57,071 bases of DNA from JAMOAW01 sp039908535 (GCA_039908535.1 JAMOAW010000003.1:1-57071), one strand, 5' to 3'; positions 26,710 to 36,184 are shown, counted from the stretch's first letter. Made by a program: numbers and translations. The notes: generated by a model not told the origin, from the letters alone.

Positions 26710-27880
26710 TTGGGAAAAAGGCGGGCAAGCCAAATCCCAGAGCACACCTGGAAAGAGGGGTCCACGCAGAATATTGCAAATGGACTTATTGCTGGCGGGA
26801 GCGGCATGCGCATTGGTGATCATTGGCTTGGTCATGGTCTATTCGGCCTCTTCTCCCATTGCCTTAAAAAAATTTCATGATCCCGCCCACTATGCCATTC
26901 GCAATGGGATATGGGCGTTGTTGGGCATGATTTTATTGGCGGTCACCAGCCGTTTTTCCGTTGGGACCATTCGCGCCCTTGGACGGCTGGGATTTTGGAT
27001 CACCATCTTGCTTTTAGTGTTGGTTTTGATTCCAGGGTTGGGACTGGAAGGGGGTGGGGCCAAGCGTTGGCTGAATTTAGGAGTCATCACCATGCAACCT
27101 TCCGAACCCTTCAAGGTGATGTTGGTTCTTTATATCGCCCATTTTTTATCCGAAGATCCAGGGCGTGTACAACGATTTAAACAGGGGTTATTGCCACTCC
27201 TTCTGATATATGCCTTTTGCGCCTTACTTCTTCTTTTAGAACCAGACTTTGGGACAACCTTTATCACGGGTATGGTTTTGTTTGGCATGGTCTTTTTAGC
27301 GGGCATTCCACTGGCTTGGATTACGGCCCTTTTTGTCGCAGCCGTGCCACTGGCGGCGGCAGGGGTGATGATGGCCCCGTATCGTTTTCGCCGGGTGACC
27401 TCCTTTTTAGATCCCTGGGATGATCCACAAAATTCTGACTTTCAATTGGTTCAATCCCTCTTGGCCTTTGGCAACGGAGGACTGAAGGGGACCGGTCTAG
27501 GGCAAGGACAACAGAAGCAATTTTATCTTCCCGAGTCCCATACCGACTTTATTTTTGCCGTGATTGGGGAGGAGTTGGGACTGTTTTGGGTCATGTTGAT
27601 CATTTTGTTGTTTGTCATTATTATTTGGCGCGCCTTTGGAATTGCCAGAAGGAACTGGACCACCAATCGATATGTCAGCTTGGCTGTATCTGGTCTTATC
27701 CTCCTGATTGCCAGTCAAGCCTTTGCCAACATGGGGGTGGTGATGGGTTTGTTACCCCCCAAAGGGTTAACCCTCCCATTGGTCAGCTATGGAGGATCGT
27801 CGTTGACCATCACCATGGGCATGATTGGACTTTTGTTGGCTTTTTCCAGATCAAAACCTGCTGAAGATATAGGATTATAG
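26696..27880 (+). CDS. ftsW: Septal peptidoglycan polymerase FtsW
   Basis: I choose ATG 26696 (MAYHNWEKGG); earlier in-frame starts lie deep inside murD. The 394-residue SEDS protein has about ten membrane segments. Conserved parts include GLVMVYSASS, GGAKRWLNLG, MQPSEPFK, LLLLEPDFGT, the ESHTDFIFAVIGEELG loop and LVSYGGSS near the end. It polymerises lipid II into glycan strands with FtsI. A basic, Gly/Lys-rich N-terminal stretch of about 25 residues precedes the first membrane segment. Confidence 0.96.
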   Translation: MAYHNWEKGGQAKSQSTPGKRGPRRILQMDLLLAGAACALVIIGLVMVYSASSPIALKKFHDPAHYAIRNGIWALLGMILLAVTSRFSVGTIRALGRLGFWITILLLVLVLIPGLGLEGGGAKRWLNLGVITMQPSEPFKVMLVLYIAHFLSEDPGRVQRFKQGLLPLLLIYAFCALLLLLEPDFGTTFITGMVLFGMVFLAGIPLAWITALFVAAVPLAAAGVMMAPYRFRRVTSFLDPWDDPQNSDFQLVQSLLAFGNGGLKGTGLGQGQQKQFYLPESHTDFIFAVIGEELGLFWVMLIILLFVIIIWRAFGIARRNWTTNRYVSLAVSGLILLIASQAFANMGVVMGLLPPKGLTLPLVSYGGSSLTITMGMIGLLLAFSRSKPAEDIGL

Positions 27881-27891
27881 CTCAATTGACC

Positions 27892-28998
27892 ATGTCAAAC
27901 CAACCAAGTTTGCGCTTACTCATTGCTGGTGGCGGCACTGGAGGCCACCTATTTCCGGCCTTGGCGGTGGCCCAAGCCTGGGAAGAGAGGGGCGGAACGG
28001 TCCTTTTTGTCGGAACGGAACAAGGATTGGAAAACCGAATTTTACCTACGATGGGAAAAGATTTGGTTCTATTAAAAATAGGCCGTTTAAAGGGAGTCGG
28101 GGTGAGTGACAAAATACGGACCTTGCTAAAGATTCCCCAAGCCATTTTTGCCTCTATGGGCATTATTCGCACCTTTGCTCCGCACGCCATTCTAGGTGTT
28201 GGCGGCTATGCCTGCGGACCAACGGTCTTGGCGGGTTGGATGTTGGGTTTACCCACGGCATTGCATGAACAAAATGCCAAACCTGGGTTGACAAATCGAC
28301 TTTTAAGTCGAGTAGTGCAGCGCGTTTTTGTCAGTTTTCCTGGCACAGAGACCGCCTTTGCAGGATGTTCGGTACACCTGACAGGCAACCCTGTCCGCCC
28401 TATTTTTTTTCAACAACCACGCCATCGCGACCCCTCCTTTAAAAACCAAGATCCCTTTTCTATTTTGGTTTTTGGTGGCAGCCTGGGGGCGACGATTTTT
28501 TCTACCCTGGTTCCACAGGCTTTGGCCAAGCTTGAAGGTCTACAGCAATCGCTGCGGATCGTGCATCAAACCCGGGCCACGGATGTTGAGGAACTCCAAA
28601 AGAGTTACCAAGCCCTGGGGATTGAAGCCACGGTTGTCTCTTTTATACATGAAATGGATGCGGCCTATCGGGCTGCAGATTTGGTCATTTGTCGAGCTGG
28701 AGCCACCACGGTTGCCGAATTAGCTGCCACAGGTACCCCTGCCCTTTTGATTCCTTATCCACACGCCGCCGATGATCATCAAACCGCCAACGCCCAGGCC
28801 TTGACCATATGCGGCGGAGGGTGGATGCAACCCCAAGCGGCCTGTACACCGGAATGGCTTGGTCATTTTTTAAAAGAGCGTATTTTGAATCAAAATGATT
28901 TAAAACAAGTGAGCGAAAAAGCCAAAATCTTGGCAAAACCAGAAGCGGCTCAACAAATCACCGAACAGATCAGACAATTAATCTTAGCAAAAAAATAA
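27892..28998 (+). CDS. murG: UDP-GlcNAc:lipid I N-acetylglucosaminyltransferase MurG
   Basis: From ATG 27892 the protein has 368 residues. The GGGTGGHLFPALA donor/lipid loop is near the N-terminus, with GVGGYACGP, LHEQNAKPG, FGGSLGA and the CRAGATTVAEL donor-binding region later. It makes lipid II on the cytoplasmic membrane face. Its stop TAA lies at the junction with the degenerate repeat copy 7, so the last codon may come from the repeat. Confidence 0.96.
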   Translation: MSNQPSLRLLIAGGGTGGHLFPALAVAQAWEERGGTVLFVGTEQGLENRILPTMGKDLVLLKIGRLKGVGVSDKIRTLLKIPQAIFASMGIIRTFAPHAILGVGGYACGPTVLAGWMLGLPTALHEQNAKPGLTNRLLSRVVQRVFVSFPGTETAFAGCSVHLTGNPVRPIFFQQPRHRDPSFKNQDPFSILVFGGSLGATIFSTLVPQALAKLEGLQQSLRIVHQTRATDVEELQKSYQALGIEATVVSFIHEMDAAYRAADLVICRAGATTVAELAATGTPALLIPYPHAADDHQTANAQALTICGGGWMQPQAACTPEWLGHFLKERILNQNDLKQVSEKAKILAKPEAAQQITEQIRQLILAKK

Positions 28999-29081
28999 AA
29001 ATCAAGACCTTGTGGGTTCCAGAACGCCCCAATTCTCCAGGATTTGACCTTTGATTTTTTTTGTCCAAAGGGCATCCTGTT
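28994..29081 (-). repeat. Cloverleaf repeat element, copy 7 (short, degenerate)
   Basis: It reads from AAATAAAAATCAAGACC to GGGCATCCTGTT. The long A/T arm is deleted and the two hairpins are decayed. It separates murG from murC inside an otherwise tightly packed operon. Confidence 0.75.
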
Positions 29082-29123
29082 TTTTTATGGTATGACACTG
29101 ACAAATCATTGACGAGATAGAAA

Positions 29124-30653
29124 ATGTACAGCAAGATTAGAAAACTTCACTTTATTGGAATTGGTGGCATCGGCATGAGTGGTATTGCCGAGGTGTTGCT
29201 CAATTTAGGCTATCGAATCTCTGGATCAGATATTTCCAACAGTCACACCATTCAACGTTTGCAACGCATGGGAGCCGAGATTCATCTTGGCCATGAAGCC
29301 CATCACGTGGAAGGAGCCAACGCCGTTGTTTACTCATCGGCGGTAAAGAACGACAATCCCGAGTTACGCGCCGCCCGTTTGGCCCGTATTCCAGTCGTAG
29401 CCAGAGCCGAAATGTTGGCGGAGCTCATGCGTTTAAAATATGGAATTGCCATTGCAGGCACCCACGGAAAGACCACCACGACCTCCCTGATTGCTACGGT
29501 TTTAGGGCATGCCAAGATGGATCCCACTGTTGTGAATGGTGGCATTGTGAAATCGTTTGGCAGTAACGCTTATCTGGGAAAAGGGGAATTTTTAGTCACC
29601 GAGGCGGATGAGAGCGATGGTTCTTTTTTAAAATTAAATCCGACCATTGCCATCATTACCAACATGGATCCAGAACATATGGAACACTACGGAACCTTTT
29701 CTGCCGTGCGGTCGGCCTATTTAAATTTTGCAGGCAAGGTGCCATTTTATGGTTTAGCCGTTCTGTGCATGGACCATCCAGAGGTACAGGCCTTAGCGGC
29801 CCAATTACCCGACAAACGGGTGATCACCTACGGCTTAAAGGCAGCGCCACAGGTATCAGGCGACGCATCAGGACCGACGAATGGCGTTCACGATGGCCCC
29901 AACTATCAAGCTGTTGCCATCCATCAAAAGGGGATACACACCTGTTTTGATGTTCTGTTTTGCGATCCCACAACGAAAGAAAAGCAAAATTTAGGCCAAA
30001 TTCAGCTTTCATTGCCTGGACGACACAATGTTGCCAACACCTTAGCCGCCATTGCCGTTGCCCGAGAGCTTTTGATACCTTGGGGAATTATTACCTACGC
30101 TTTTAAAAATTTTCAGGGGGTGCAACGCCGTTTTGATTTAATTCAAAACAGCCCAGAGCGGGTGGTAATTGATGACTATGCCCATCATCCGACGGAGATA
30201 CAGGCCACTTTAGAAGCGGTACGTAGTGCCTCTTATCAAAGTGACGGGGGTATTGAAACGATGACGGATCGGCGACGTTTGGTGGTTATCTTTCAACCAC
30301 ATCGCTACAGTCGTATTCAAACGTTAATGCAAGATTTTTTTCGCTGTTTTCATCAAGCCGACTTGGTATTGGTAGAACCCATTTATCCAGCAGGCGAAAA
30401 GCCTCTCTCTGGACTGGAAGGGGAGAGCGGACAGCGTTTGCTTATGGAAGGTATTCGGCAACACAGTCAAACCCAAGCGGCACCTATGCCAACCGGGCCG
30501 ATGTGGAGCGACGAGCTAGAGGCGATGTTACAACCAGGAGATGTGGTCGCCTTTTTAGGGGCTGGGGACATCACCTACCGAGCGAGGAGTTTTGGTGTCA
30601 AGACCTTGGGGGGCAGAGAACCGCCCCCCAATCCCCCCACCCTTTTCTTTTAA
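29124..30653 (+). CDS. murC: UDP-MurNAc:L-Ala ligase MurC, C-terminus replaced by repeat sequence
   Basis: This 509-residue ligase has FIGIGGIGMSGIAEVL, the P-loop AGTHGKTTTTS, ITNMDPEHMEHYG, VIDDYAHHPTEI, FQPHRYSR and FLGAGDITYRARSF near the end. It adds L-Ala to UDP-MurNAc in the cytoplasm. About 15 residues after ARSF are encoded by repeat copy 8 (GVKTLGGREPPP...) and end at a stop inside it. The catalytic core and C-terminal domain are complete, so the enzyme should work; only the tail is altered. Behind the repeat, 30751-30825 still encodes an orphan tail (VVPLREQAGD...) ending just before murB, probably the former C-terminus. Confidence 0.94.
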   Translation: MYSKIRKLHFIGIGGIGMSGIAEVLLNLGYRISGSDISNSHTIQRLQRMGAEIHLGHEAHHVEGANAVVYSSAVKNDNPELRAARLARIPVVARAEMLAELMRLKYGIAIAGTHGKTTTTSLIATVLGHAKMDPTVVNGGIVKSFGSNAYLGKGEFLVTEADESDGSFLKLNPTIAIITNMDPEHMEHYGTFSAVRSAYLNFAGKVPFYGLAVLCMDHPEVQALAAQLPDKRVITYGLKAAPQVSGDASGPTNGVHDGPNYQAVAIHQKGIHTCFDVLFCDPTTKEKQNLGQIQLSLPGRHNVANTLAAIAVARELLIPWGIITYAFKNFQGVQRRFDLIQNSPERVVIDDYAHHPTEIQATLEAVRSASYQSDGGIETMTDRRRLVVIFQPHRYSRIQTLMQDFFRCFHQADLVLVEPIYPAGEKPLSGLEGESGQRLLMEGIRQHSQTQAAPMPTGPMWSDELEAMLQPGDVVAFLGAGDITYRARSFGVKTLGGREPPPNPPTLFF

Positions 30654-30743
30654 TATTTAAAAAAAAGAGGGGGGTTTGGGGGGATTCATCCCCCAAGGTT
30701 TTGTCTTTGATTTTAATTTTTTGCCCGAAGGGCATCATGTTCC
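30598..30743 (-). repeat. Cloverleaf repeat element, copy 8, inserted in the murC 3' end
   Basis: It runs from TCAAGACCTTGGGG to GGGCATCATGTTC with all arms intact. Its first 56 bp are translated as the murC C-terminus. The remainder separates that stop from the displaced murC tail. Confidence 0.9.
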
Positions 30744-30825
30744 GAAAAAGGTCGTGCCTCTTCGGGAGCAAGCGGGAGATATTCCCCCTCCCCCACCCTT
30801 ATTAGATGACGTTGTCAACGGGTAA
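30744..30825 (+). pseudogene. Displaced former 3' end of murC
   Basis: An open frame continues directly after the repeat (KKVVPLREQAGD, a Pro run, then LLDDVVNG) and stops 5 bp before the murB start. It has no start codon or ribosome site. Position and lack of start suggest it is the original murC C-terminus cut off by the insertion. Comparison with an uninterrupted relative is needed to confirm. Confidence 0.55.
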
Positions 30826-30830
30826 AGGTA

Positions 30831-31769
30831 ATGACAAAAGAGTTTTTTATATCTGGTTTTCGAGGGAGGCTCTTTTCGCAGGCCCCCTTAGCACCGCGCA
30901 CCACTTGGCGCATGGGGGGTGTGGCGCGTTGGCTTGTTCAACCACTTGATCTGCCAGATCTGTACCATCTTGTTACCCGTTGGCCAGCTGGGGTACCTCG
31001 TCTGCTGTTAGGCGGTGGCAGTAATTTATTGATTGATGATGCGGGTTTTTCTGGAATTGTCATTGATCTTAGTGCACATTTTAACAAAATCACCTTAGAG
31101 GAATCTTCAAACGGGATCTCTAAAACCCTGCAAGTAGGAGCTGGGGTCTCGACGCGGCACTTGGCCCACCAAGCCCGTCATCTCGGTTTGACAGGAACGG
31201 AATTTTTAAGCGGCATTCCCGGCACCTTTGGGGGTGCCATCTGGATGAACGCGGGAGCTTATGGGCACGAGATGAAAGATATTCTCCAAGAAGTTGACCT
31301 TATGGATCCAGAAGGAGGGATGCATACGCTCCCTGTAGAACAGCTTGGGATGAGCTATCGACAAACCAAGATTGACCCCAACTGGTTTGTGATTGGTGGT
31401 AAAATTCGACTCAGGCCAGATCACCCCCCGGCGATTTTGGCCCGGATGCGCCATTTAAATCGCCTGCGTGCCCAGAGCCAACCATTACGCTACCCTTCGG
31501 CGGGGAGCACCTTTCGCAATCCACCCACGGGTCCAAAGGCGTGGCAGCTGATTGACGCCGCTGGTCTACGGGGATATCGCTATGGTGATGCCCAGGTATC
31601 GGAAAAGCACAGTAATTTTTTAATCAACTGCGGCCAAGCCAAGACGGCAGATATGCTGGAATTAATTGATCAGGTACAAAAAAAAGTGGCCTTAACCAGT
31701 GGAATTCACCTGCAATTGGAGGTCTGTTTTGTGCCAGCGCACGGTCTACCAAAAGAGAGGACCAGATGA
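30831..31769 (+). CDS. murB: UDP-N-acetylenolpyruvoylglucosamine reductase MurB
   Basis: This 312-residue FAD enzyme has TTWRMGGVARW, the flavin-binding LLGGGSNLL, GTEFLSGIPGTFGGAIWMNAG and SAGSTFRNP with the catalytic serine region. The C-terminal HSNFLINCG and H..LQLEV are also present. It reduces the enolpyruvyl group to give UDP-MurNAc. AAAGGT precedes the start. It overlaps ddl by 4 bp (ATGA). Confidence 0.96.
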   Translation: MTKEFFISGFRGRLFSQAPLAPRTTWRMGGVARWLVQPLDLPDLYHLVTRWPAGVPRLLLGGGSNLLIDDAGFSGIVIDLSAHFNKITLEESSNGISKTLQVGAGVSTRHLAHQARHLGLTGTEFLSGIPGTFGGAIWMNAGAYGHEMKDILQEVDLMDPEGGMHTLPVEQLGMSYRQTKIDPNWFVIGGKIRLRPDHPPAILARMRHLNRLRAQSQPLRYPSAGSTFRNPPTGPKAWQLIDAAGLRGYRYGDAQVSEKHSNFLINCGQAKTADMLELIDQVQKKVALTSGIHLQLEVCFVPAHGLPKERTR

Positions 31770-32761
31770 ATTATTTAGGAAAAAAGATAGGCGTTCTGAT
31801 GGGCGGACTCTCAGCGGAACGGGAGGTCAGTTTAAAGAGTGGCACCGCCATGGCCCAAGCGTTGGAACGCCGTGGTTATCATATTATTCGCATGGACATC
31901 CGCTCTGGAAACGAACTGTTCCAACGACTCAACCAAGAGGCTATTGAGTTAGCGGTGATTGCTTTGCATGGTCCAATGGGAGAAGATGGTAAAATTCAGG
32001 GCGTTTTGGAATGGTTACAAATTCCCTATACGGGCTCTGGTGTGACGGCCTCGGCCATTTGCATGGACAAAGCCTTGGCAAAAAAAATATTCCGTGATGC
32101 CGAAATTCCAACCCCCCCCTGGTGGGAGATCAGCGTCCATAAAACAAAAACTGGGGTTGGCCCTGGAGAGATTATATTACCCCTTGATCTCGCCCTGGAA
32201 ACAAGTTATGGCACGCCCTTTTTTATCAAACCGCTTTGCTCGGGATCGAGTTGCGGGATATTACAAACCAATGCCCATCTCTCTTTGGAACAGGGACTAC
32301 GTCAAGCAGCGGCTGCCCAAGAAACAGGCGGAGGAACCCCTTTGCTGTTGGTTGAGAAGGGCATCACAGGAACAGAGGTCACGTTATCGGTATTAAATGG
32401 GGAACCCCTACCGCTTATTGAAATTCGACCGGTATTGGGATTTTATGACTATACCAACAAATATACCTCTGGCCGCACCCAATATTTAATTCCTCCACCA
32501 TCGATTTCGACCGAGGTGATGCAAAAAGCGATTGCAACGGGATTGGCCGCTGGGAAGGCGACCAACTGTCGAGGATTATATCGGGTAGATATGATGATAG
32601 ACAAAGAGGATCATATTTGGGTTCTGGAGATTAATACCATTCCTGGGATGACCGAACTCAGTTTAGCCCCGCAAGCGGCGGCGGCAGCAGGGATTGTCTT
32701 TGATGAATTGGTGGAACGTATTTTACAAGGAGCCGCTTTAGAGCCATGTGGCGCAACCTAA
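31766..32761 (+). CDS. ddl: D-alanine:D-alanine ligase
   Basis: This 331-residue ATP-grasp ligase has GVLMGGLSAEREVSL, the HGPMGEDGKIQG loop, SGVTASAICMDK, FIKPLCSGSSCG and the C-terminal metal site EINTIPGMT. It supplies D-Ala-D-Ala for MurF. It overlaps murB by 4 bp, and ftsQ starts within its last 16 bp, so translation of the three is coupled. Confidence 0.96.
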   Translation: MNYLGKKIGVLMGGLSAEREVSLKSGTAMAQALERRGYHIIRMDIRSGNELFQRLNQEAIELAVIALHGPMGEDGKIQGVLEWLQIPYTGSGVTASAICMDKALAKKIFRDAEIPTPPWWEISVHKTKTGVGPGEIILPLDLALETSYGTPFFIKPLCSGSSCGILQTNAHLSLEQGLRQAAAAQETGGGTPLLLVEKGITGTEVTLSVLNGEPLPLIEIRPVLGFYDYTNKYTSGRTQYLIPPPSISTEVMQKAIATGLAAGKATNCRGLYRVDMMIDKEDHIWVLEINTIPGMTELSLAPQAAAAAGIVFDELVERILQGAALEPCGAT

Positions 32762-33438
32762 TGATGGGTGGATTATTTATTTGTCTCATAGGACTGGGAA
32801 TCTTTGGCTGGAAAAAAACAAGAGATCCAGGTCGATTTCCCTTTAAAGATCTGGTTATTTTAGGGTCGGTTCATACGACCAAAGAGCAAGTACTCAGCAA
32901 AATAACGCTCAGCAGGGGAGACAATTTATTATTGGCCAACCCTAGAGAGATCCGGGATAATCTATTAACCTTACCTTGGGTTCGTCAAGCACGGGTTCAA
33001 CGCATTTTTCCCAGCACCTTAGAGGTCGGACTGCGGGAAAAACAGCCCGTTTTTATGAGCCGAGTGGGAGAAAAGCTAATATTGATGGATGAATATGGCA
33101 AATCAATCAAACCTTTTGAATTAGGAGATCCGGTCATTTTACCCATTGCCATACCGGCCTCAGGAACCAAAGACCCGAATGCCGATCTTGTTAACTTAAT
33201 GAATTTACTTGGCAAACATGAATGGTTACGCAATCGCCTTTCCGAAGCCAAAGGGATCACGAGCAAACGTTGGGCCCTTTTTACGAAAAAAGGGATCCAG
33301 ATTCTATTATCACAGAATCCAGAACCTGAACTTGATCTATTGAGACAATTGCAAAAACAGTACAAAATACTAGACCGTGAAATTGAACGGGTGGATTTGC
33401 GCATAAACGGGGTAGCGGTTGTCAAACCGCACAGTTAA
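32746..33438 (+). CDS. ftsQ: Cell division protein FtsQ
   Basis: This 230-residue bitopic protein is at the short end for FtsQ. It has an N-terminal membrane segment (LMMGGLFICLIGLGIFGW), a POTRA domain (VILGSVHTTKEQVLSKI, then LPWVRQARVQRIFPSTLEVGL with the conserved REKQPV) and a beta-rich C-terminal part. It links cytoplasmic and periplasmic divisome parts through FtsB and FtsL. Position between ddl and ftsA supports the call. Confidence 0.92.
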   Translation: MWRNLMMGGLFICLIGLGIFGWKKTRDPGRFPFKDLVILGSVHTTKEQVLSKITLSRGDNLLLANPREIRDNLLTLPWVRQARVQRIFPSTLEVGLREKQPVFMSRVGEKLILMDEYGKSIKPFELGDPVILPIAIPASGTKDPNADLVNLMNLLGKHEWLRNRLSEAKGITSKRWALFTKKGIQILLSQNPEPELDLLRQLQKQYKILDREIERVDLRINGVAVVKPHS

Positions 33439-33471
33439 TACCTTGTTCGCCACCTCTCATTAATTTGGAAA

Positions 33472-33500
33472 TCTGTTCCAATAAAACCCATTGGAACAGA
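33472..33500 (+). promoter_or_regulatory. Perfect 11-bp inverted repeat between ftsQ and ftsA
   Basis: TCTGTTCCAAT and its exact complement flank a 7-base loop. No T run follows, so it does not look like an intrinsic terminator. It could be an operator or an mRNA hairpin 26 bp before the ftsA start. Possible promoter elements nearby are too weak to call. Confidence 0.6.
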
Positions 33501-33525
33501 GACCTTAATACTCTATATAGGTTAA

Positions 33526-34773
33526 ATGAAAATGGCCAAACAAGATCAAAACCTGATCGTCGGGCTGGACATCGGCACCACAAAAATCTGTTGCATTGTT
33601 GCTGAACTGCAACCGGATGGACGCCTGGACGTAATCGGCGTCGGCACCCACCCTTCCAGAGGACTGCGCAAAGGGGTCGTCATTGATATTGACTCCACGG
33701 TGGAAAGCATGCGCATGGCGGTGGAAGAGGCCGAAATGATGGCTGGCGTTGAAGTGAATATGGTCTATGCGGGTATTGCTGGAGGACATATCAAAAGTGG
33801 CAATTCGGCAGGTGTTGTGGCTACCAAAGAAGGAGAAGTTGGCCCAGGCGACATTCAACGCGTCCTAGATGCCGCCCGTGCCCAACCACTGACGATGGAC
33901 CGGGAGGTATTACACATTATTCCCCAGGAATACAGCTTAGACGGCCAGGAGGGGATCAAAGAACCCCTAGGGATGTCTGGGGTACGCCTAGAGGCCAAGG
34001 TGCATATTGTGACCGGTGCGGTGGCCTCGGCGCAAAACATTATTAAGTGTATCAATCGCTGTGGATTAGATGTTGGGGATATTATTCTGGAACAGTTGGC
34101 CTCTTCTGAGTCGGTTTTGACCGCCGACGAAAAAGAGTTGGGTGTCTGTCTTTTAGATATTGGTGGCGGAACCACAGATATTGCTATTTTTGCCGATGGT
34201 CATATCAAACATACAGCGGTACTGGCCATTGGTGGGGATCATCTCACCAACGACATTGCCGTTGGACTACGCACTCCCACGCGCGAGGCGGAGACCCTAA
34301 AACGGAAATTTGGCTGCGCGCTCTCCTCTTTGGTGGATCCCGAAGAGACCATAGAGGTTCCCAGTATCGGAGATCGCAAGCCCCGTGCCTTGGCGCGGCA
34401 TATTTTAGCAGAAATTATTGAACCGCGAGTTGAAGAGTTATTTACCCTAGTCAACCGAGAGATTGCTCGTTCAGGCTATGAAGAACAGATTACTGCTGGC
34501 ATTGTTTTGACAGGCGGCACAGCTATGACCGAAGGGATGGTTGAATTGGCGGAAGAGGTTTTTAATAAACCGGTCCGCCTGGGTCCACCTCAAGGAGTTG
34601 GTGGTTTAACCGATGTGGTCGCGACGCCTATTTTTGCAACAGCCGTTGGTTTGGTGCTATTTGCCGTCCGCCATAAACAAAGAGAAGCCCCCATCCACTT
34701 CATACAAGATGAAGAGACGCTGATTAAGAAAATCATGCTAAGAATGCGAGAATGGCTAGGAGATATTTTTTGA
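33526..34773 (+). CDS. ftsA: Cell division protein FtsA
   Basis: This 415-residue actin-fold protein has GLDIGTTKICCIVAE, the SHS2 1C domain (about 85-165), LLDIGGGTTDIAIF and IVLTGGTAMTEGM. The C-terminal amphipathic helix (KKIMLRMREWLGDIF) binds the membrane. FtsA anchors FtsZ and recruits downstream divisome proteins. A second ATG two codons in (33532) is an alternative start. The gap to ftsZ is about 90 bp with no terminator. Confidence 0.96.
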   Translation: MKMAKQDQNLIVGLDIGTTKICCIVAELQPDGRLDVIGVGTHPSRGLRKGVVIDIDSTVESMRMAVEEAEMMAGVEVNMVYAGIAGGHIKSGNSAGVVATKEGEVGPGDIQRVLDAARAQPLTMDREVLHIIPQEYSLDGQEGIKEPLGMSGVRLEAKVHIVTGAVASAQNIIKCINRCGLDVGDIILEQLASSESVLTADEKELGVCLLDIGGGTTDIAIFADGHIKHTAVLAIGGDHLTNDIAVGLRTPTREAETLKRKFGCALSSLVDPEETIEVPSIGDRKPRALARHILAEIIEPRVEELFTLVNREIARSGYEEQITAGIVLTGGTAMTEGMVELAEEVFNKPVRLGPPQGVGGLTDVVATPIFATAVGLVLFAVRHKQREAPIHFIQDEETLIKKIMLRMREWLGDIF

Positions 34774-34863
34774 AATTTACTTGAACAACAGAAGAAAAAC
34801 GTTAGATAATTAATAACAAACAACTTAAATGATAAGTTGGCTTGCAGGTTAAAGGGGCAGGGT

Positions 34864-36075
34864 ATGAGTATCCAATTCGAGCATTTGGAAGAGTTAGAAG
34901 CCCGCATCAAAGTTATTGGTGTGGGAGGTGGTGGTGGTAACGCCATCAACAATATGATCCAAGCACAACTAGAGGGCGTTGAATTTATCGTTGCCAACAC
35001 CGATGCCCAAGCCTTATCGCGCAATCTAGCCTCCACCCGCATTCAAATTGGCGAAGGGGTGACCAGAGGGTTGGGTGCGGGTGCCAAACCGGAAGTTGGC
35101 AGACGGGCGGCTGAAGAGAGTCGAGATCGGATTATTGAGGCTCTCAAAGGGGCCGATATGGTATTTATCACCGCCGGTATGGGCGGTGGTACAGGAACTG
35201 GAGCGGCACCAGTCATCGCCCAAATTGCTCGCGAAATGGAGATTTTAACCGTTGCCGTAGTGACCAAACCTTTCAACTTTGAGGGGAAAAAGCGGTTACG
35301 TTTTGCCGAAGAGGGTCTTGAAGATCTTCGTAACCATGTAGATACGGTGATCACCATTCCCAATCAAAAGCTATTAGGTGTTGTGGGCAAAAATACCACC
35401 ATTTTAGAGGCATTTCGTAAAGCCGACGATGTTTTACATCAAGCAGTACGGGGTATTACCGATTTGATTACGGTTCCTGGTTTGATCAACGTTGACTTTG
35501 CGGATGTTCGCACGGTGATGGACGAAATGGGTCAAGCCATGATGGGGGCCTCAGAGGCCACGGGTGATACCCGTGCCCTGGAAGCGGCGACCAACGCCAT
35601 CTCCAGTCCACTTTTAGATGATGTTTCAATCCACGGAGCCCGTGGTGTTTTGATCAACATTACAGGTGGCTATAATTTGGCCCTACAAGAGGTTGATGAA
35701 GCTGCCACCGTCGTTCGCGATATGGCCCACGAAGATGCCATTATTGTTTTTGGTGCGGTTTTGGATGAAACCATGGAAGATGCCGTTCGGGTAACTGTGG
35801 TTGCTACGGGTATTGGCACGGCCGAAAAGGTTGCCTTTCCTGGCAAAGAAAAGACGGTTTATCCACCTAGTTCTGCAATTCGTCCGAAGCGGATGTCTCA
35901 ACAAGAGATTCGTGAGGAAGCTGCCCGTGTTCAGCAGGCGGCCACCAACGAAGAGAATTCAAGGATCTCCCGTTTTAAAAAGCGGCGCAATTTGGATGAA
36001 TATGGAGACATGGATTTATCGCACAAAGAATCCTCCTTGGACATCCCCACCTTTTTAAGACGACAAGCCGACTAA
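34864..36075 (+). CDS. ftsZ: Cell division protein FtsZ
   Basis: I choose ATG 34864 after AGGGGCAGGG; an in-frame TTG nine codons upstream is unlikely. The 403-residue tubulin homologue has GVGGGGGNAINNM, the GTP-binding signature GGGTGTGAAPVIA, synergy-loop residues NVDFADVRTVM and the conserved C-terminal peptide LDIPTFLRRQ that binds FtsA. It forms the Z ring. The linker before that peptide is about 60 residues, rich in Arg and Glu. Confidence 0.98.
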   Translation: MSIQFEHLEELEARIKVIGVGGGGGNAINNMIQAQLEGVEFIVANTDAQALSRNLASTRIQIGEGVTRGLGAGAKPEVGRRAAEESRDRIIEALKGADMVFITAGMGGGTGTGAAPVIAQIAREMEILTVAVVTKPFNFEGKKRLRFAEEGLEDLRNHVDTVITIPNQKLLGVVGKNTTILEAFRKADDVLHQAVRGITDLITVPGLINVDFADVRTVMDEMGQAMMGASEATGDTRALEAATNAISSPLLDDVSIHGARGVLINITGGYNLALQEVDEAATVVRDMAHEDAIIVFGAVLDETMEDAVRVTVVATGIGTAEKVAFPGKEKTVYPPSSAIRPKRMSQQEIREEAARVQQAATNEENSRISRFKKRRNLDEYGDMDLSHKESSLDIPTFLRRQAD

Positions 36076-36105
36076 ACAGTAACAACGCAACCATTACAAC
36101 TTATC

Positions 36106-36153
36106 ATGTCGTCTGGACACATATTATTTAGTGTTCTAGACGACATTTTTTTT
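36106..36153 (+). terminator. Rho-independent terminator of the dcw cluster
   Basis: ATGTCGTCTGGACAC and GTGTTCTAGACGACAT form a long, slightly imperfect stem around a 10-base loop, followed by eight T. It lies 31 bp after the ftsZ stop and separates ftsZ from lpxC. Confidence 0.95.
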
Positions 36154-36184
36154 GTAATATTTTTTTAATTATTTTTACCTTATG

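Noticed and set aside
33472..33500. Rho-independent terminator between ftsQ and ftsA
   Set aside because: The stem is perfect but no T run follows, and ftsA would lose its promoter; kept only as an inverted repeat.
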